From assembly GCA_905250115.1 (NCBI GenBank), contig CAJNOI010000100.1, positions 134,087 through 198,086 of the forward strand: a DNA stretch of 64,000 bases, written 5' to 3'. Shown one piece after another: positions 22,375 through 34,688 of this stretch; positions within the stretch are counted from its first letter, which is position 1, and each line of letters starts with the position of its first letter. The notes beneath the pieces were generated by a model, which worked only from the letters and a program-made list of their open reading frames with translations, did not search any database and was not told the origin of the DNA. Origin of the DNA: Adineta steineri. Lineage: Eukaryota > Rotifera > Eurotatoria > Adinetida > Adinetidae. The translations under genes were made by a program, and so were the position numbers.

Positions 22375-23840
22375 TTTCACAATAATTGAATAAATGAATA
22401 AAAATAAATGATCGAAATTCAATGGTAAAGTAATGATTTTTTTCATTTCTTTATACACCTTTCGGGAAAAAAACAATTATTCTTTCTACTACGACAACAA
22501 ATAGTACGAACGTCATTAGACATAAAATAATTTTACTGTATCTGACGCATGAAATTAAATAGAACACATGCAGAATGTCTAGTGGTTTTTTCTATGACTT
22601 TTTTCAACGAAAGAGGAACCGTAGAAAAAAATAATGTGTTTTACATGACAAAACATCTCGATATATTTCACACAATGATAGGAAAAAAACTGCTTCATAC
22701 GCGAAAGGATATCACTAGTTTATGCAAACAACACAAGCATCCAACTTTGTAAAGCCGCATATAGGTCATTTAGATTTCATAATCGGGAATTAAAATACAG
22801 TGAGAATGATGAGAATTTTTGAAATCTTCCATAGATATCCTTCAATTTATTTGATGTATCCTATCATGATTTGATACTTTTGATATTATTCTTCCGAGAT
22901 AATAACAGTCTGTTTGTTTTTAATACAAACTATGCTATAATTTATTAGAAAATGACTTATCATACCTACCGTTCTACCGTTTATGTTATATTGAAATAAT
23001 TCGCTTTCATCATCACTTTATATACAACATACTGTTGCTTCCCGTTTTCTCTTATCTGATATACTACATTTCTCTCGATTTTACCCCCTTTTTGTCATAT
23101 GATGAAGCTGTATATTAATATCTGTCTCTTAATTTTTGTTTATCTGTTTTCATAAGAAAACAAAGACAAATTAAATGAAATTAATAGAATTCATTTATTT
23201 ATACAATATGTTAAATATTTGGCTGAGACGTCTAACAAAATTGTTTCGAATATGAAAAAAAATATATATTGAAATGTGAGTGTAGATACTTTATTCATCA
23301 CTTTTCCCATCTACGCTGTCATCCATAACATTCTTAAAAAATTTATTCAAATTGCTTATAGAATTCCTCATCTAGTTTACCAATATAAGTACTATTGTAT
23401 CGAAATGTTTTACGAGAAAGTAAAAATATGAATTACAACAACTATTGACAATACAGAATAATTAATGGTCACAAAAGAGTAAACAACTTTAACATTTGTG
23501 AACAATTTATACCATGTGTATTCCTTGACAACAACATATTGCTAATGCAGTCATTAGATCAATCATCTTTCTTAAATATGTAGATTTACTTTGTAATCTG
23601 CATCTTTTTTTCTGCAATTTTTTATAATATTTTGTTGGATGCTTCCGAAACAATGGAAAAAAACAAAGACATAGAAAACCATTATCTGGTCAGGTGGTTA
23701 TGACGTGATCGACACGCATGTTTTTACTAATTTGTCTTATTCTTCCATTATCGTATATCATAAAACTAATGACATCTTATCGTGAAAAGAAATCTAATCG
23801 TCAGATGAGTAGAGTTATTAACCCATCCTCGGCCACTTTG
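22375..23840. other. Intergenic stretch
   Basis: AT-rich. A lone TTAACCC(A)TCC motif at 23818 resembles the end of the piggyBac-type MITEs in this window, but no partner end was found. Confidence 0.45.
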
Positions 23841-23905
23841 AGAGGATCTGTGTGTAGGCGAAGGTATCTTTGTTAATTATGTCTACCCACACCCACATCA
23901 TCAGG
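23841..23905. repeat. Telomere-like hairpin, degenerate
   Basis: GAGGATCTGTGTGTAGGCG pairs loosely with CTACCCACACCCACATC. Confidence 0.55.
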
Positions 23906-24002
23906 TATTATCATCATCTGGTAAACGACATAAAATTTTCTCTAGTATTAATTCGTTTTTATTGGTTATATTATATGAAATACATAAGGAATATGTGAAT
24001 GA

Positions 24003-24060
24003 TGGGTGTGGGTGCTAGGTGAATACAGCATTCATATTCACACACACACTCACTCTCAGG
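24003..24060. repeat. Telomere-like hairpin at the left edge of duplication unit A
   Basis: GGGTGTGGGTGCTAGGTGAATAC pairs with GAATATGAATG-like sequence and a right-hand CA run (CACACACACTCACTC). Similarity to the second copy at 27419 begins exactly in this GT tract and continues into the GPCR gene. Confidence 0.8.
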
Positions 24061-24102
24061 AAAGAAAAAACATGAGAATTAATTAATTTATTTAATGAAT
24101 AG

Positions 24103-25175
24103 TTATATATTTTCTTCAGATTCTATTTGTGAATTGCGTGTTTCAGGAATGTTGTCGGGTTCAATTCGATTATTAATAGAGCAACACCAATATTTCCATC
24201 GTTGCCAACATTTTTTCACTAGAACAAGTTTCACTTGACGACGAAAACGTGGTGAGAATATTAGAAAAAGATAAAAGTTGATCTAAAATAAACCAAAATC
24301 TTACAAATATGAATTAGAAAAGAAAGTTTATTTACCACATAATTTATAGTGTAGATAGAAGTAAGAATTGCTTGAACCAATTTACCAATTGCATATGCCA
24401 TAGGCATACTTCGTGGTATAGGAAAATTAGTAGTATAAATACGATAAGTAATAAAGGGTAATATTAAAAAAACGAAGGCTATTACACGCATAAGAACCAT
24501 GGCTGTTATTTGTTTGTCTAATTTGCGACGAACAATTGGTAATTGTCGTCGAACTATACGACGAACGTTATGATAAGCTAAGATACTAAATGATGATGCA
24601 ATGACAACAGGCAGGAGACCAACTAAAATTGGATAAAAGAAATATGTTGAGTACTGAATCGCTGCGTAATTTGATAAGACACATCCCAATATTGGTTGAA
24701 CATTGTAAGAGGAGCCAACCACAACGCTATGAATGATCACAAAACAAATGAATATAAACGAAAGATATCGACCTAATTTCAATGTACACATTTGTCTCAA
24801 ACTGAAACGATGATTTGTTGAAAAGAATTGATCAACAGCAGAAAAACATATTATATAAAGAGTAGTAAGCCCACATATTTGTGCTAATATATTTTTGAAT
24901 TTACACCAGATGAAAAAACGTCCTGTTGCATCATCTCCAGATATAGATGTTAAAATAGTTAAACTAATAGTTAAAAACTGATAAATTAAGTTGGAAATTG
25001 ATTCAATGGTGATATAGAAGGCACATCGATTAGTTCGAAATTGTTTCAATTGAGTAAAAACGAGAAGATTCAACACATTACCAATAACTCCAAAACTAAA
25101 TATAACACAACCAGTATAAAGCGAGTATTGTGTAGCAAATTTTAGAATTCCATCAGATACGGACGACGATGACAT
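24103..25175 (-). CDS. Rhodopsin-like GPCR, copy A
   Basis: Two exons (24336-25175 and 24103-24282) separated by a 53-nt GT-AG intron (24283-24335) give a 339-residue seven-TM receptor. TM1 carries GNVLNLLVF. A conserved Cys in WCKFK precedes TM3, and DQFFSTNHR sits at the DRY position. ICL3 is very basic (RRIVRRQLPIVRRKLDKQ). TM7 ends in the spliced INFYLFLIFSPRFR, a SPxFR variant of the NPxxY region, followed by a Cys/Trp-rich tail. The donor (GTAAAT) falls after codon 280, so the exon 1 reading beyond it is intronic. The ligand is unknown. This is a bdelloid-type class A receptor. The copy at 27527-28599 is its close paralogue. Confidence 0.85.
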
Positions 25176-25194
25176 GTTACTTTATTCACAATGA

Positions 25195-26460
25195 TATATA
25201 ATTTATTGTTTGTGTTTTTCTTCCTTCGCTGGAAAATCTGAAATTTAAGATAAAAAAAATATGAAGCATTTTAGCAGAAATTACTGTCACGATTGATAAT
25301 AAAAGTCTTTCATTACTAGTACGACAATGCTTCTTTTTTCATAGAAAAAGTTTTGTATCTATTATGTTATTTAATCCGACCTATAAATCCTACGGGGAAC
25401 TATCGAATCCAATGTCGGATTCTCGATAAAAACCTACCGGTACCAAATGAAATTTTAGCGGATTCTTAACTAACGGATTTCGGGTCGGATAACGTCAGAA
25501 AAATCCAATCATAGACAAGCATCTGATATAGTAAGGTTCCAATCTCGTACCGTCGGAAACTGACTGGATTTGTACCGATCGCAGACAGATTAAATGAAAA
25601 TTCCTCCAGCACTATTATTTATTGATTTAATCCTATAATAGCGCAATATATATACAAGAATCATTCCTTGTACCTCTCAATAAATTCTCTACGATCATAT
25701 CTCGTATGGAGGTGTACATTAAAAAGGTTTTAAAATGTACTTAAAAAAATTTAAAAAAAGATTTGTATATGTCGCATGCCAGTTTAGAATTTAGTTCAGA
25801 TAGAAATTCTCCATCGTATCGTGAATGTTGTGATAAAATAATTTACATGAATAAATTTTTTCTGTTTTTTGAGGATATGAAATTATTTGCTTGAGTATGT
25901 TATTTGAAAGGCTTCAATCTTTTTTTATCTAGGTTAACAAAAAAAGATTTGCACTAGATGTTTATTTTGTAATGTTCGGGACATTGGGACAATATTACTT
26001 TCTTTTATCTTGTTGGAGAAAAAAAGATTTGCAAGAGATGTTCATTATCTAATGCTTAGAAAATTGTTTGATTTTAGAAGTTTCAATAAATAGAAAGTAT
26101 TTTTTCCTTTGAAAATCAAATTGTTGAAGTTTTTACAAATATCTAAGAACTAATATATCGAGGATATTATTCAATTAGTAAATGAATTTTGCAACGAAGT
26201 TATGTTTTCGTTATATTATCTTGATTGTCTATATATAGAGTTCGAATAAATGGATGAGGAGGTATTTACATAAGATATACTAATGAATATGTTTTTTATA
26301 TTCATAAATCCATCTAATAACTGAAAAAGAAAACAAACTATTCAACATAGTAATAAAAGTCTTGGTCTTTTTATTACAGCAATATATTCAAAATCTCCAA
26401 GTTTTATAGAAAGTATATCTTGAAATTAGCAGACGGTAAACAGATATTCCTAAATATGTA
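25195..26460. repeat. 5' flank of GPCR copy A, duplicated at 29647-30765
   Basis: Non-coding flank that aligns base for base with the stretch right of the truncated third copy. 25375-25600 is a GC-richer block full of TCCGA/TCGGAT and ACCGGTACC motifs, related in style to the blocks at 61.0-63.1 kb. 25900-26080 holds a short internal duplication around AAAAAAAGATTTGCA. Confidence 0.8.
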
Positions 26461-27418
26461 AAATTTTTAAACTGCATCTCAACAATCTATAAAAGGAGCA
26501 AAATATTTATATGAATATGACTTATACTTAACCGACTAGATTTTGTTTGTGAAGATCAATGTAAAATTCATCATAGATGCTCATGAAAAATTTCCCAAAA
26601 AATTTATTAAAAAACGATTTTTAATCAGTTAAAAAAGCATCATTTTGATTATAATAGCTTTCAAACAATTATTACGATCATTCAACCAAAATCGATTTCT
26701 AATAATCAATGATAATTCAATAATTTTTTTTACTTTTTTTTTATGCGACGACAATGCTATTACCATTGGAGAACAAAGTGATCTCTACTAATACAAAATA
26801 ATTTGAAATTAAGAAATCAGTTTTCCCCCTCTATCATTATACAAAAATGTAATTAATTTTAGACGCTACTTTGTTTGCCTCACTTAAGTTGTTTAATATT
26901 GAAGCAATTATTATCTCGATATACAACAGTTGTTTACATTTGATAATTACTATTCATTCAGGTTGCTTTCGTTCAATAAAACGCAGCGAACTCAGTTCGC
27001 AATGTAACTATTGAATATTATTTCGTTTACGAAATGTTAGTCGTTACCCAGAATCACATACGTAGTCTTCTGATTATTTCTGATACGTACCAATAAATGA
27101 CTCCTAACGGATCTATGCTATTCAATACGAACAAATACGATTAATGGAACGCCTGTATTCCTATATAATCTGGCAAGTTCCGATGCCAATTATGGACCGG
27201 TTTCATCTTGAAATGCGGCGTCATGTGGAATTCTTTCATAAAGTTTTCCTCAAGATGAGATGTTATGTGATTAAATTTATTTTGATCTACCTTCTTGTTC
27301 TTACGATCGATATATAAAAGGTCATTTCTTCTATCAATGTGAATTATTCTCGTGTAAAAGTTTATTAACAATTTTGTTGCAATTAATATTAATCAAAATA
27401 TATTTAATCTATTAATGA
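26461..27418. other. Spacer between duplication units A and B
   Basis: No similarity to the other unit was seen and no gene was recognised. The small minus-strand frame at 27141-27371 has no family match that I know. Confidence 0.5.
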
Positions 27419-27480
27419 TGGTGTGGGTGTGGGTGCTAGGTGAATACAGTATTCACACACACACACACACCCACTTTCAA
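27419..27480. repeat. Telomere-like hairpin at the left edge of duplication unit B
   Basis: GGTGTGGGTGTGGGTGCTAGG with a right arm of nine CA steps and CCCAC. It matches the hairpin at 24003 and marks the start of homology with unit A. Confidence 0.8.
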
Positions 27481-27526
27481 GAAAGAAAAAAACATATGAG
27501 AATTAATTAATTTATTTAATGAATAG

Positions 27527-28599
27527 TCAGACATTTTCTTCAGATTCTATTTGTGAATTGCGCGTTTCAGGAATGTTGTCAGGTTCAATTCGATTATTTA
27601 TGGAGCAACACCAATATTTCCATCGTTGCCAACATTTTTTTACTAAAACAAGTTTTACTTGACGACGAAAACGTGGTGAGAATATTAGAAAAAGATAAAA
27701 GTTGATCTAAAATAAACCAAAATCTTACAACTATGAATTAGAAAAGAAAGTAATTTTACTATATAATCTATAATGTAGATAGAAGTAAGAATTGCTTGAA
27801 TCAATTTACCAATTGCATATGCCATAGGCACACTTCGAGATACAGGAAAATTAATGGTATAAATACGATAAGTAACAAAAGGTAATACTAAAAAAACGAA
27901 GGCAATTACACGCATAAGAACCATGGCTGTTATTTGTTTATCTAATTTACGACGAACGATGGGTAATTGTCGTCGAACTATACGACGAACATTATGATAA
28001 GCTAAGATACTAAATGATGATGCAATGACAACAGGCAGAAGACCAACTAAAATTGGATAAAAGAAATATGTTGAATACTGAACCGCTATATAATTCGTTA
28101 AGACACATCCTAATGTTGGTTGAACACTGAAAGAAGAGCCAACCACAACGCCATGAATGATTGCAAAACAAATCAATATAAAAGCAAAATAACGCCCTAG
28201 TTTCAATGTACACATTTGTCTTAAATTAAAACGATGATTCGTCGAAAAGAATTGATCAATAGTAGTGAAACATATCATGTAAAAAGTAGTGAGCGCACAT
28301 GTTTGTCCTACTATATATCTTAATTTACACCAAAAGGAAAAGCGTCCTGTTGCATCATCTTGATATATTGATGTTAAAATAGTTAAACTAATAGTTAAAA
28401 ACTGATATAGTAAGTTGGATATTGATTCAATAGTTATATAGAAGGCACATCCATTACTTCGAAATAATTTCAATTGAGTAAAAACGAGAAGATTCAGCAC
28501 ATTACCAATAAATCCAAAAGCAAATGTAATATAACCAGTATAAATTGAGTATTGTGTAGCAAAGTTAAGAATTCCATCAGATACTGATGATGTTGACAT
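27527..28599 (-). CDS. Rhodopsin-like GPCR, copy B
   Basis: Exons 27760-28599 and 27527-27706 are joined across a 53-nt intron (27707-27759). As in copy A, 280 codons precede the splice and 59 follow, for 339 residues. The same landmarks are present: GNVLNLLVF in TM1, a WCKLRY cysteine, DQFFSTNHRFN after TM3 and a basic ICL3. By eye the two proteins are identical through about 64 residues covering TM5, ICL3 and TM6, while the first 190 residues differ at many positions. The stop is TGA at 27527-27529, where copy A has a TAA one codon later in the alignment. Function is as for copy A. Confidence 0.85.
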
Positions 28600-29565
28600 G
28601 ATATTTTCTTCTTTTGCTGGAAAATCTAAAATTATTTAGTATGAAAAACTATGAATCTTTTTCTTATCATTTATTATCTATGAAGCATCATATTAGAAAT
28701 TACTGTCACGATTAATAATAAAAGTCTTTAATTACTAATATGATATATCAGTTTTGAATATAGAATATAAAATTAAAATTTAATAAAAGAGTACTCGAAT
28801 TTCTCACTAGAGTTATTTGTAACTTGTAATTATAAAAGAATAAAGAATGATTTTTTTTTCTTTGGACTATCTACACATAAATAAGAAAGAGAGAATGTAT
28901 GTTCATCTTTCATGTCAAAAACAAATATGTCATTAAAATATTTAATTAAACAGTAATGCACTTATAGAACACGTGTTTTAATTCATCTGCGCAATACATT
29001 GACAGTAGTCTTTTAAGATATTTAATGTTATTTTCTCCTCAATAAAGATTATCGTTAATGAAGATGTTGATATCTTTCTCACTACTCAATAAGAATTTTA
29101 TCGAAAAGCTTTAAATATGACTATAAAATCATGTCGTGCAAACCGCGATTATTTTTCCTTATATTGTTTCATTTCTAACTAAATAAATACTTTTTAAATT
29201 TTAGTGGAAATCACGCCTCCTTATATATGTAAACGTGCTGAAGCCACATCGCCTAATTTTACTGAGTTTTCGAGTTTGAATATAATTAAAGATAGCGCTA
29301 TAAAAAATAGTCATTAGTTCGAGTCTTAACCTATAATCAGGAATTTTTGAGATTTTTATGAAACATGGCGTAAATTATCAGAAACAGACTTTTTTCATGA
29401 AAAATAATGTGTTTATGACATTTTCTAATGAAATTATAGAAAAGTCGATTTTAACTGCTGGTTTTTTAAGGAACCGGCGGTTTTGATAAAAAAATTGAGG
29501 ATATGGAAAGGTTCTATAGAAGTCTCATTAGAACTGAAGCATGCATCTGATTGAATGATCTTTTT
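28600..29565. other. Flank of GPCR copy B and spacer
   Basis: 28600-28745 is still similar to the flank of copy A. Beyond that the similarity stops and AT-rich unique sequence follows. No gene was recognised. Confidence 0.5.
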
Positions 29566-29621
29566 TTTGAGGGTGTGGGTTTGGATGAAAGATAGAGAAA
29601 AGAAACCCACACCCACCCTCC
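29566..29621. repeat. Telomere-like hairpin capping the third GPCR fragment
   Basis: TTTGAGGGTGTGGGTTTGG pairs with AACCCACACCCACCCTC. Its right edge runs straight into bases homologous to codons near the start of the GPCR genes. Confidence 0.8.
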
Positions 29622-29646
29622 ATCAGACACGGACGACGACGACATG
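29617..29646 (-). pseudogene. 5' end of a third GPCR copy, truncated after about eight codons
   Basis: The minus strand from 29646 reads an ATG followed by codons for S, S, S, S, V, S, D, G, as at the start of copy A (25175 down). It then meets the GT-rich hairpin instead of the expected ILKFATQ. Upstream sequence (29647-30765) matches the flank of copy A for about 1.1 kb. This is therefore a real third copy whose body was lost at the hairpin. Confidence 0.75.
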
Positions 29647-30765
29647 TTACTTTATTTAAAATGACATATTCTTTATTATTTGTTTTTCTTCCTTTGTTGG
29701 AAAATCTAGAATTTAATATAAAAAAAAACATGAGTGTGTTTCTTCTCATTTATTATCTATGAAGCATCATAGCAGAAATTACTGTCAAATTGATAATAAA
29801 AGTCTTTAATTACTAGTATGACCATGTTTTTCTCCATAGAAAAACTTTTGTATCTACCCATGTCATTCAATCTGACCTTTAAATCCTACGGGAAACTATT
29901 GAATCCGATGTTGGATTTCTCCGGAACGCGTCAGATTTTCAACAAAAACCTACCGGTACCAAATGAAATTTCATCGGATTCCGGACCGGATAACGTCAGA
30001 CATTGCCGTAATCACGAAAATCCGATCATAGGGAGACATCTAATAACGTAAGATTCCGATCTGATACCCTATAATAGCACCATGTATATACCAGAATCGT
30101 TTCTAAAACCTCTCAATAAATTCTCTACGATCATCTCTAGTATGAAGATGTACATTAAAAAAGTTTTCAAATGTAGTAAAAAAAATTAAAAAATAGATTT
30201 ATTTATGTCGCATGCCAGTCTAGAATTTAGTTGAGATAGAAACTCTCTATTATAGAGTGAGTATTGTGATAAAATAATTAAAATAATTTGCATGAATAAT
30301 TTTTTTCTATTTTTGAGTAGATGAAATTATTTGCTTGAGTGTGTAATTTGAAAGGCTTCAATCTTTTTTTATCTTATTAAAGAAAAAAAGATTTGCAAGA
30401 GACGTTTATTTTTTTATGCTTAGAAAATTGTTTGATTCTAGACGTCTCACTGAGAGCGAATATATCAAGGATATTATTCAATTATTAAATGAATTTTGCA
30501 ACGAAGTTATGTTTTCGTTATATTATCTTAATTGTCTATATATAGAGTTCGAATAAATAGATGAGGAGGTATTCACAGAAGATATACTAATGAATATGTT
30601 TTTTATACTTATACATCTATTTAAAATAACTGAAAAAGAAAACAAACCATTCAACATAGTAATAAAAGTCTTGGTCTTTGTATTACGGAAACACATTCAA
30701 AATCTCCAAGTTTTAGAGAAAGTATATCTTAAAATCAGTACACGGTAAACAGATATTCCTAAATA
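29647..30765. repeat. Duplicated GPCR 5' flank, unit C
   Basis: Aligns with 25195-26460 with small deletions (for example around 30440) and includes the TCCGAT-rich block at 29870-30070. Similarity ends near 30765 against about 26455. Confidence 0.8.
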
Positions 30766-31843
30766 AAACGAATGTAATTTGAAAAAGAATTGTTAAAAAT
30801 AGAGAACTATTTTTGTAAATATCGATTTTTTTTGCCGCGTCTCTTGTAAAAATTCAATACAAAAGTAGTCGACTTCGATTTTATTAAGAATTAGTAAAGA
30901 AATAATATGTAAAATTTTACTGTCATGTAGTATGAGAAACAAATTTAGAATAAGTAGTATATTAATCTTCATTTTAAAGCAAAATTGAAATGCAATATTC
31001 ATTTCCAGAAAATGAATCGAAAGAAAATTATCAAAAATAATATTATTTCTCTAAGAAAAGAGGATATGCAAAAAAAAGATAAATTAGAACATATACATAC
31101 TGCATATATTTTGTTGTAAATAACCTAATAATAATTGACATGTATGAAGTCCGTTGACGATGCACGTTGTTAAAACAACGATTGTCATAATCATATGTAT
31201 TAGTTTTAGCAAAGTCTTCTTTGAAAAATAAATTATATATATATATTCTACACCCACTCACTCTTTTTAATTATGACAATACTAACAACGGTGGTTGCTG
31301 AATTTTTTTTCATCATATCAATCATTACACTGTCGAAAATATTTGATTCAGCTCTTTATACATATCATGTAATCTCACTTTCACTTTATTTTATTACATT
31401 TAAAGAATTTATCGTAATAATAACCTGCCTGAAATGATCCGAGTAATTACACAAGTCACGAGTGATATTGCGTAAGAAAACACACTATGAATAAAAAATA
31501 TTTTGATTATAAGATTTTTTTCTGTGTTACACACAGCATATATATAATGTATTTATTGACATAAAATTAAAAAATATATCTTCAATTCATTAAGAATAGT
31601 TAAAATAATTGAACACATAATACGTAGATAAAAAAAATGTGTATGATGCAATGTATTCTTTTTTTCGCATTATTGCTAAACTAAATTTCGAAATATATCA
31701 TCATCTTAAAAAATCTTACATAATTACATAACATAATTACGTTACATGAATGATCTACATATAAATAGACGAAAATAATTTTTAATAGATCACATTTTCG
31801 AAAAGTATTAAACTCTAATTTTTCCAAGCTGTGATCTTCAATC
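30766..31843. other. Intergenic stretch upstream of EF-1alpha
   Basis: AT-rich; presumably includes the EF-1alpha promoter. No gene was recognised, and I can define no promoter element. Confidence 0.45.
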
Positions 31844-33464
31844 ATGGGTAAAGAAAAAACACTTATTAATATTGTTATTATTGGACATGTTGATTCTGGT
31901 AAATCAACATCATCGGGTCATTTAGTTTACAAATGTGGTGGTATCGATAAACGAACGATTGAAAAATTTGAAAAAGAAGCTGCCGAAGTATAGATTCAGA
32001 TTTTATTTTAATCATAGATATATTTTTGTATAATTGATAGATGGGTAAAGGTTCATTTAAATATGCTTGGGTTATGGATAAAGTAAAATCTTCACGAGAA
32101 CGTGGTATAACTATTGATATTTCACTTTGTAAATTCGAAACAAATGCATATAATGTTACTATTATTGATGCGCCAGGACATCGAGATTTTATTAAAAATA
32201 TGATTACAGGTACTTCACAAGTAAGTCCTTTTGATTTCTTCTACGAAATTATACATATGCAAGTTTCCTATTAGGCTGATTGTGCAGTATTAGTTGTATC
32301 AGCTAGTTCGGGTGAATTCGAAGCTGGTATTTGCAAAGATGGTCAAACACGTGAACATGCTCTTCTTGCATATACATTAGGTGTTCGACAAATGATTGTC
32401 ATTGTAAATAAAATGGATACAACAGAACCACAATTTTCTGAAGCACGTTTTAATGAAATTAAAAATGAAGTATCAGCATATATTAAAAAAATTGGTTATC
32501 AACCTGAAACTGTCCCTTTTGTACCTATTTCGGGATGGTATGGTGATAATATGATAACAGCATCAGAAAATATGCCTTGGTATAAAGGTTGGTCAGTTGT
32601 TCGTAAAGAAGGTAATGCTACAGGCAAAACTTTACTCGAAGCTTTGGACGCTATTTTACCTCCACAACGTGCAACGGATAAACCACTTCGATTACCAATT
32701 CAAGATGTCTACAAAATTGGTGGTATTGGTACAGTACCTGTTGGCCGAGTTGAAACTGGTATACTCAAACCCAATATGGTCGTTAATTTTGCTCCATCAA
32801 CCTTAACAGCAGAAGTTCGATCCATTGAAATGCATCACGATGACCTTCAAGGTATATACTATCTTAGTCTATTCACATATATTTATTATTTTATTTTATT
32901 TATAGAAGCTCCACCTGGTTGTAATGTTGGTTTCAATGTTCGAGGTGTTAGTGTTAAAGATCTTCGACGTGGTTTCGTTTGTTCTGATTCAAAAAATGAT
33001 CCAGCACAAGAAACTTTAAGTTTTACAGCTCAAGTTAGTTTATATATAATATTATTCATTCATATTTCAAAGTCTATTATTTATTTTTGTAGGTCATTGT
33101 ACTTAATCATCCTGGACAGATTAGTCAAGGTTATGCACCAGTACTTGATTGTCATACATCTCATATTGCCTGTAAATTTGCTGAATTAATTTCAAAAGTT
33201 GATCGTCGATCAGGTAAAGTTATTGAAGAAGCTCCAAAATGTCTTAAATCAGGTGAATCTGGTATGGTGAAATTAATTCCAACAAAGCCAATGTGTGTTG
33301 AAAAATATGCTGATTATCCACCATTGGGTCGTTTTGCTGTGAGAGATATGCGTCAAACTGTAGCTGTTGGTGTTATTAAAGAAGTTGAAAAGAAAGCACT
33401 TTCTTCATCTGGCAAAATGGTTAAAACGACTAATTCAGCTGCTGTTAAAAAAGACAAAAAATAG
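31844..33464 (+). CDS. Translation elongation factor 1-alpha
   Basis: Five exons (31844-31987, 32041-32220, 32275-32851, 32906-33033, 33093-33464) with introns of 53, 54, 54 and 59 nt join to 466 codons. The product is the GTPase that brings aminoacyl-tRNA to the ribosome. The P-loop GHVDSGKST is at residues 14-22, ERGITIDIS lies in switch I, DAPGH is G3, NKMD is G4 and ISGW follows. Domain 2 ([18 protein letters not shown]) and domain 3 ([28 protein letters not shown]) are complete. Some positions that are nearly fixed in the family differ: SLCKFET has Cys where Trp is usual, and [12 protein letters not shown] varies from the usual AAGVGEFEAGI. It may be a diverged paralogue rather than the main copy. 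The tail ends in Lys-rich KKDKK. Confidence 0.95.
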
Positions 33465-33941
33465 GATTGGTGGTACTTTCGTAAACAAATATCACAACAA
33501 CATCAGACATTCTATTCTTTATTCATAGAGACTCATTGGGAAAGACGACGAAAACAAAAAGATTTTTATTCTTGGAAAGTGTTTCTCTCATTTGTATAGT
33601 CTTGTTTTTTACTTGTTTAGAATTAGTTCTGATCATACGATCGTTTTTTTTTGTTTGCGAAAGCTTTTTCCTTTTTTCAATTTCTATTTTTTTGTACAAT
33701 CGATAAAAAAAATGAGAAGAAGAAAATATGAACAATAATAATAATAAATATCTATATTTTTACTTTAATCTCTTTTATTAATTCTGAATGGAGATTCTTG
33801 ATTATTCAATAGATCGCTCACATTTTTTTAATATCATTTCTTTATAAAGTGATATAGTATCAATAGAGATTATTTTGAAAAACAAAATCTTCGATAGAAT
33901 AACTGATCTAATACATTTTCGGTAGGCCACAGAAAGCAATA
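33465..33941. other. 3' flank of EF-1alpha
   Basis: AT-rich 3' UTR and intergenic sequence. No gene was recognised. Confidence 0.5.
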
Positions 33942-34115
33942 TCAAGGGGGTAACAGCGGACTTCGAGACTTCAAAGACTTCAAGAGACTTCAGTAAGGGA
34001 GACTTCAGTTTTTCGAAAGACTTCAGAAGATTTTAGAAGACTTCGACAGCCTTCAAAAGATTTCAGGAGACTTTATGCATAAAGTCTCTGTTGTATACCC
34101 CTTGGTAAATATATA
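33942..34115. mobile_element. Small inverted-end element filled with GACTTCA repeats
   Basis: The left end, ATCAAGGGGGTAACAGCGGACT, is an imperfect inverted copy of the right end, AGTCTCTGTTGTATACCCCTTGGTA. The inside is about ten degenerate units of GACTTCA(A/G)A, ending in a palindrome, GACTTTATGCATAAAGTC. There is no coding capacity. It looks like a MITE with an internal microsatellite-like array. Confidence 0.55.
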
Positions 34116-34688
34116 ATGAATCTGTTAAAACATATACCCAGTCAGACTATACTGGTGCATGCCTATTTCCGAGCATTCGGAATCTTCTAGATTGACTTCA
34201 GAGAGTTATTTCGACCTATTTCGGTAAAACTCCTTTTTTTTGAAAAGAATGTATCACACTCTCAAGTGACTCCATCTATATCTAAATAAAAAATTTGTCG
34301 AGTGACTTTCAAAACACAATGTGTTTGAGAACCATAAACATTTAGAATTAATTCAACTATTTGTATTTTCAGTAACTATGTCGCCGAGTGAGGATAGAGT
34401 ATTATTTTGTCACTTTAAAAATTTTACGTTAACTATGTACATGCGATGTAAACAAAATGCGTAGTTATACAAAAAGAAAGAAAGAAAGAAAAATAATGTT
34501 GATTCTTGCCATTTGACTAGAGTAAAAAATAAGATTCAGTGAAAGAAACATACAGACAAGAATACATGTGGTAAGTCTTTTATTAGATTTATGAATGTAA
34601 CTTTTCATACCGTTACTATGGAAAGGTTTTGTATTATCTACGAGATTTTTTTCTTCTCCTATAACACAATTTTATTGTCTCAATTAAA
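34116..34688. other. Intergenic stretch upstream of the ADP-ribosyltransferase gene
   Basis: Contains a GAAA tetranucleotide run near 34476-34492. No gene was recognised. Confidence 0.5.

Noticed and set aside
23818..23835. Lone TTAACCC end resembling a piggyBac-type MITE
   Set aside because: No inverted partner or second TTAA at a sensible distance.
24003..29621. CRISPR-like interpretation of the repeated GT/CA hairpins
   Set aside because: Units are far apart, differ in arm and loop, and the DNA is eukaryotic.
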